Source: DATGIQ01 sp035295665 (GTDB taxonomy: Bacteria; Planctomycetota; Planctomycetia; Gemmatales; Gemmataceae). From it: 7,488 nucleotides of DNA. Below, piece by piece: positions 4,651 to 7,488 of this stretch. The notes under the pieces were generated by a model, which worked only from the letters and a program-made list of their open reading frames with translations, searched no databases and was not told the origin of the DNA. The stretch spans positions 1-7,488 of the forward strand of contig DATGIQ010000350.1 in the NCBI GenBank assembly GCA_035295665.1, read 5' to 3'. Position 1 is the stretch's first letter, and every line of letters starts with the position of its first letter. Both the position numbers and the translations under genes were made by a program.

Positions 4651-7488
4651 TTATTTGTCGGAAACTACGACGGCCGGCCGCACCGTCGCCGTGGACGGGG
4701 ATGGAGCCGGAGGAAGGACGGTAGGCTTCGAAGGGGTCGCCCTTCGTTCCAGGACCAAATAGCCGACCGGGATCACCATGCGCGTGAACAGCATGTTCGC
4801 CGTCAGGCCGCCGATCACCATGATGGCCAACGGCTGCTGCATCTGGGCCCCGGGACCAACACCCAGGGCCAATGGGAACAGGCCGAGAATCGCCGCCAAG
4901 CTGGTCATCAAAATCGGGCGGAACCGAGTCCGGCCTGCTTGCAGAAGCGCTGCCTCCAGTTCCACGCCTTCCCGGCGAAGCTGCTGGATGTACTCGACGA
5001 GCAGGATGCCGTTCTTCATGTCGAGGCCGATGAGCAGGATTGCCCCCATGTAGCTGGACACATTGAGCGGCGTATTGGTCAGCCAGAGGGCGAAGAGCCC
5101 GCTGACTAGCGACAACGGCTGCGTCAAGAAAATCAGCAACGGGAGTACCACGGAATGGAATTGAAAGGCCAACATGATGAAGACCAGAATAATGGCCACA
5201 ATCATGACCACGAGCAGGCTCGTGAATGCTTCCTGTTGGCGAAGGTAGTGGCCGCCCAGCTCCCAGCGGTACCCGGCCGGCAAAGGAACGTCCGCCATCC
5301 AACGGCGAATGTCGGCGACAACGGAGCCCAGCCCGGCCTCCTCTTCCTTGTGCTCGGCCGTGACGAAGATGGCCGGCTGCTGATTTTCGCGGTATTGTTC
5401 ATCCGGAGTGCGGACCGCCGAAACCCGGGCCACCGCGGACACCGGTACCAGGCGATCGCGGTTGACGGGCACAGCTGGAGTGCCTCCACTGGAAAGCGTA
5501 GAGGGGTCGAGCAGGATCCATTGGTTGAGCAGGCGGTCGCGATCAAAGCCGGCGCGGCCAAAGCGTTCCAGATTGGAGTAGCGAACGCGGACATCGGTGA
5601 TCCGGGCCGCTGATTCGCGCACCTGGGTGGCAATCTGGCCCAGGAACATGGCCCGCAGCTGCCGCTCGATCATATCGACCGTGAGGCCGCGCCGGGCCGC
5701 CTGCACGCCGTCCACGTCGATCATCAAGTCCGGATTCCCTTCCCGGACATTGCTGTTCACTTCCTTGATCCCCCGGCCTTTACCTTTCTTTTCGAGCATA
5801 TCGCCGATGACCTCGTCGGCCAAGCGGCGCAGCTCCTTGTGATCGGGGCCGAACACCTTCACCTCGATCGGCTTGTTCGCCCCCGACAAATCATCCAGCT
5901 CGTCTTGCATCACCTGGACCAGTTCAATCTTGAGCTGATGTTCGGCAAAATTTTCCTTGATCTCGTCTTCGATCTCTTCCATGATTTTCTTCATCGGCCG
6001 GCGGCGATACTTGGCTCGGACATAATCTCGGCCCTCCCGCTTCAGCTCCTCTTCCACCTTGCTGAATTCGGGCCGGACCGGCTTGGGCGGCCGGCCATGA
6101 TAGAGCTGGCTGAGCGGATCTTCGTCCTCACGGAGGACCACCTGAATATCGCCACGGCTAGTCTGGGTAGCGAACAGCCCCAGTTCAGCGCCGGTCCGGC
6201 GGACATAGGCATTCACGTCGGGGTTTTTCGACAGGATTTCTTCGATCTTTTTGGCTTTTTGCTCGGTCTCTTCGAGCGGACTGCCGGAGGGCGCCCAGTA
6301 ATCGATCACGAACGCCCCTTCATCCATGGCCGGCATCAAGCCGGTCTCCAGGCCCTTGAAGAGCGGAGCCGGCGGCGCCGAAGCAGTGCCCGCGCTTTTG
6401 CGGTATTCCGGAATCCCAGTCACGAGTACCGCGCCGGCGCCCAGGGCGGCCACAGAAAAAGCCAACGTCACCCACGGAAAGTGCAAGGCCACCCCCAGCA
6501 CCCGCTCATAGAGCGACGCAAAGAAGCGGTAAATTGGGCCCGGCGGCGGCATCGGCCGGCCGGCCAGGAACTTGGCCGCGAACACGGGGATCAGGGTCAG
6601 GCTAATCACCATCGAAACAAGCACGGCAATGGAGAGCGACCAGCTCAGCGAAGCAAAGAATTGGCCATAGACGCCCACAATGAACGCCAACGGGACAAAC
6701 ACCAGCACCGTGGTCAAGGTGGAACCGACCACAGCTCCCGTGATCTCTCCGGAAGCCGCGTCGACCGGGTCGCGGCCGGAAGACGTTGCCGCCTGGGGAG
6801 GCCGTTCACCATGGTCCCGCCGCCATTCTCTGTCTTCGATCCGCAAACCTTTCTCCCCCTTTTTGTCCGTCAGATGGCGGGCAATGTTTTCGATGACGAC
6901 GACCGTGTCATCGATGATCAACCCGATGGCCACGGCCAATCCGCCCAGCGACATCAGGTTGAGGGTTTCGCCGCTCCAGTGCAGGAAGAGAAAAGTGATC
7001 GCCAGAGTGGTTGGGATGGCAAGGGCCGAGATCAGGGTGGCACGCCAGCTCCGCAGGAACGCCAGCAGGATGAGGATGCTGAACAGGCCGCCGATCAGGA
7101 TTGCATCGCGGACGTTGCTAACGGAGGTATCCACGAAAGAGGCCTGATCATAGACGACCGTGGCGTGGACATTGCCTGGCAGCTTTTGTTTGGCCAGCAA
7201 GGCCCGGATGCCGTGCGAAATATTGACGGTGTTGCCACCCAGCCGGCGGAACACGGTAATCACCACCGCGTCCCGCCCCTCGTAGCCGATGGAAAGAGCG
7301 CGGTCCTGGTGTCCAATCTTGACATCGGCCACGTCGCGGACCCGGAGCGGTTGATTGTTTTTCGTGGAAATAATCAGGTCTTCGATCAGGCGTGGTGTCT
7401 CGCTCTGGGTATTGACGATCATGTGGAAGGCGAAGGGCGGCCGCTCGATCCGACCCACCGGCTGGAGCCGGTACGCTTTGCCAATGCG
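4651..7488 (-). CDS. RND-family efflux permease, N-terminus beyond the window
   Basis: The last 945 residues of an inner-membrane RND pump subunit; the frame is open to the right edge, so TM1 and the start of the porter domain are missing. Numbering from the first visible codon (7488): TM2-TM6 lie near 129-305, including GGLAVAIGLIIDDTVVVIEN in TM4; TM7 near 335-360; a second porter/docking region 380-745; TM8-TM12 near 755-915. Asp193-Asp194 in TM4 and Lys825 in TM10 (GLDMKNGILLVEY) match the proton-relay Asp-Asp/Lys of AcrB-type pumps. Heavy-metal pumps usually have VDGAVV and lack this Lys, so a CusA/CzcA label is less likely, though the overall sequence is of the broad CusA/AcrB superfamily. 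It would work with an adaptor and outer-membrane channel, probably encoded upstream. Two unusual insertions occur (about 209-242 and 454-494), and the tail after TM12 is Pro/Thr-rich. Substrate unknown. The propeller gene follows after 23 bp. Confidence 0.93.
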   Translation of the reverse strand, partial: RIGKAYRLQPVGRIERPPFAFHMIVNTQSETPRLIEDLIISTKNNQPLRVRDVADVKIGHQDRALSIGYEGRDAVVITVFRRLGGNTVNISHGIRALLAKQKLPGNVHATVVYDQASFVDTSVSNVRDAILIGGLFSILILLAFLRSWRATLISALAIPTTLAITFLFLHWSGETLNLMSLGGLAVAIGLIIDDTVVVIENIARHLTDKKGEKGLRIEDREWRRDHGERPPQAATSSGRDPVDAASGEITGAVVGSTLTTVLVFVPLAFIVGVYGQFFASLSWSLSIAVLVSMVISLTLIPVFAAKFLAGRPMPPPGPIYRFFASLYERVLGVALHFPWVTLAFSVAALGAGAVLVTGIPEYRKSAGTASAPPAPLFKGLETGLMPAMDEGAFVIDYWAPSGSPLEETEQKAKKIEEILSKNPDVNAYVRRTGAELGLFATQTSRGDIQVVLREDEDPLSQLYHGRPPKPVRPEFSKVEEELKREGRDYVRAKYRRRPMKKIMEEIEDEIKENFAEHQLKIELVQVMQDELDDLSGANKPIEVKVFGPDHKELRRLADEVIGDMLEKKGKGRGIKEVNSNVREGNPDLMIDVDGVQAARRGLTVDMIERQLRAMFLGQIATQVRESAARITDVRVRYSNLERFGRAGFDRDRLLNQWILLDPSTLSSGGTPAVPVNRDRLVPVSAVARVSAVRTPDEQYRENQQPAIFVTAEHKEEEAGLGSVVADIRRWMADVPLPAGYRWELGGHYLRQQEAFTSLLVVMIVAIILVFIMLAFQFHSVVLPLLIFLTQPLSLVSGLFALWLTNTPLNVSSYMGAILLIGLDMKNGILLVEYIQQLRREGVELEAALLQAGRTRFRPILMTSLAAILGLFPLALGVGPGAQMQQPLAIMVIGGLTANMLFTRMVIPVGYLVLERRATPSKPTVLPPAPSPSTATVRPAVVVSDK

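Noticed and set aside
3545..4762. Two long plus-strand frames (3545-4147 and 4148-4762) opposite the propeller gene
   Set aside because: They mirror the propeller coding sequence on the other strand, which has a signal peptide and seven repeats; the second even runs past the real gene's start.
4628..5302. N-terminal extension of the propeller frame into the RND gene
   Set aside because: Residues before the signal peptide are out-of-frame translation of the permease on the same strand; the ribosome binding site and signal peptide fix the start at 4627.
6545..6565. Tandem CCGG/GGCC runs, recurring at about 4670 and 6090
   Set aside because: These fall within or beside coding DNA and follow from Gly/Ala/Arg/Pro codons in a GC-rich genome; spacing is irregular.

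Overview
The window is GC-rich bacterial DNA holding five complete protein genes and one gene cut by the right edge. Gene style suggests a planctomycete, perhaps Gemmata-like: a divergent sigma-like protein, a small orphan protein, a seven-bladed YVTN-type propeller beside an RND pump, and basic, Pro-rich insertions in a conserved transporter. This placement is inference from gene content only; no rRNA or other marker is present. I see no tRNA, rRNA, CRISPR array, insertion sequence or attachment site.

Layout. Positions 1-396 hold no convincing gene. On the plus strand follow a GTG-started putative zinc metallopeptidase (397-1149, HExxH motif) and a divergent sigma-70/ECF-like protein (1271-1867) with an unexpected secretion-signal-like N-terminus. 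A small uncharacterised gene (1880-2251, minus) converges on the sigma-like gene with only 12 bp between stops. It is divergent from an acyl-CoA dehydrogenase-like flavoprotein (2460-3530, plus), which ends at a likely bidirectional terminator (about 3538-3585). The right half is a minus-strand operon: an RND efflux permease (7488 down to 4651, N-terminus outside the window), then 23 bp later a secreted seven-bladed beta-propeller protein (4627 down to 3611), which ends at the same terminator from the other side.

How the parts relate. The RND permease and propeller are almost certainly co-transcribed. The permease carries the Asp-Asp/Lys proton-relay residues of the hydrophobe/multidrug (HAE-type) class rather than the heavy-metal class. 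The propeller has a signal peptide and should sit on the outer face of the membrane, where it could serve the pump or simply be a passenger. The metallopeptidase and sigma-like gene are neighbours on one strand, but a TATAAT box in the 121-bp gap suggests the sigma-like gene may have its own promoter.

Points most worth checking: the sigma-like protein with a signal-like N-terminus and five clustered cysteines; the acyl-CoA dehydrogenase homologue in which the usual catalytic Glu is Ser while a Glu sits at the alternative isovaleryl-CoA dehydrogenase-type position; two lineage-specific-looking insertions in the RND permease; and the pump-propeller pairing. None of these proves a new system.
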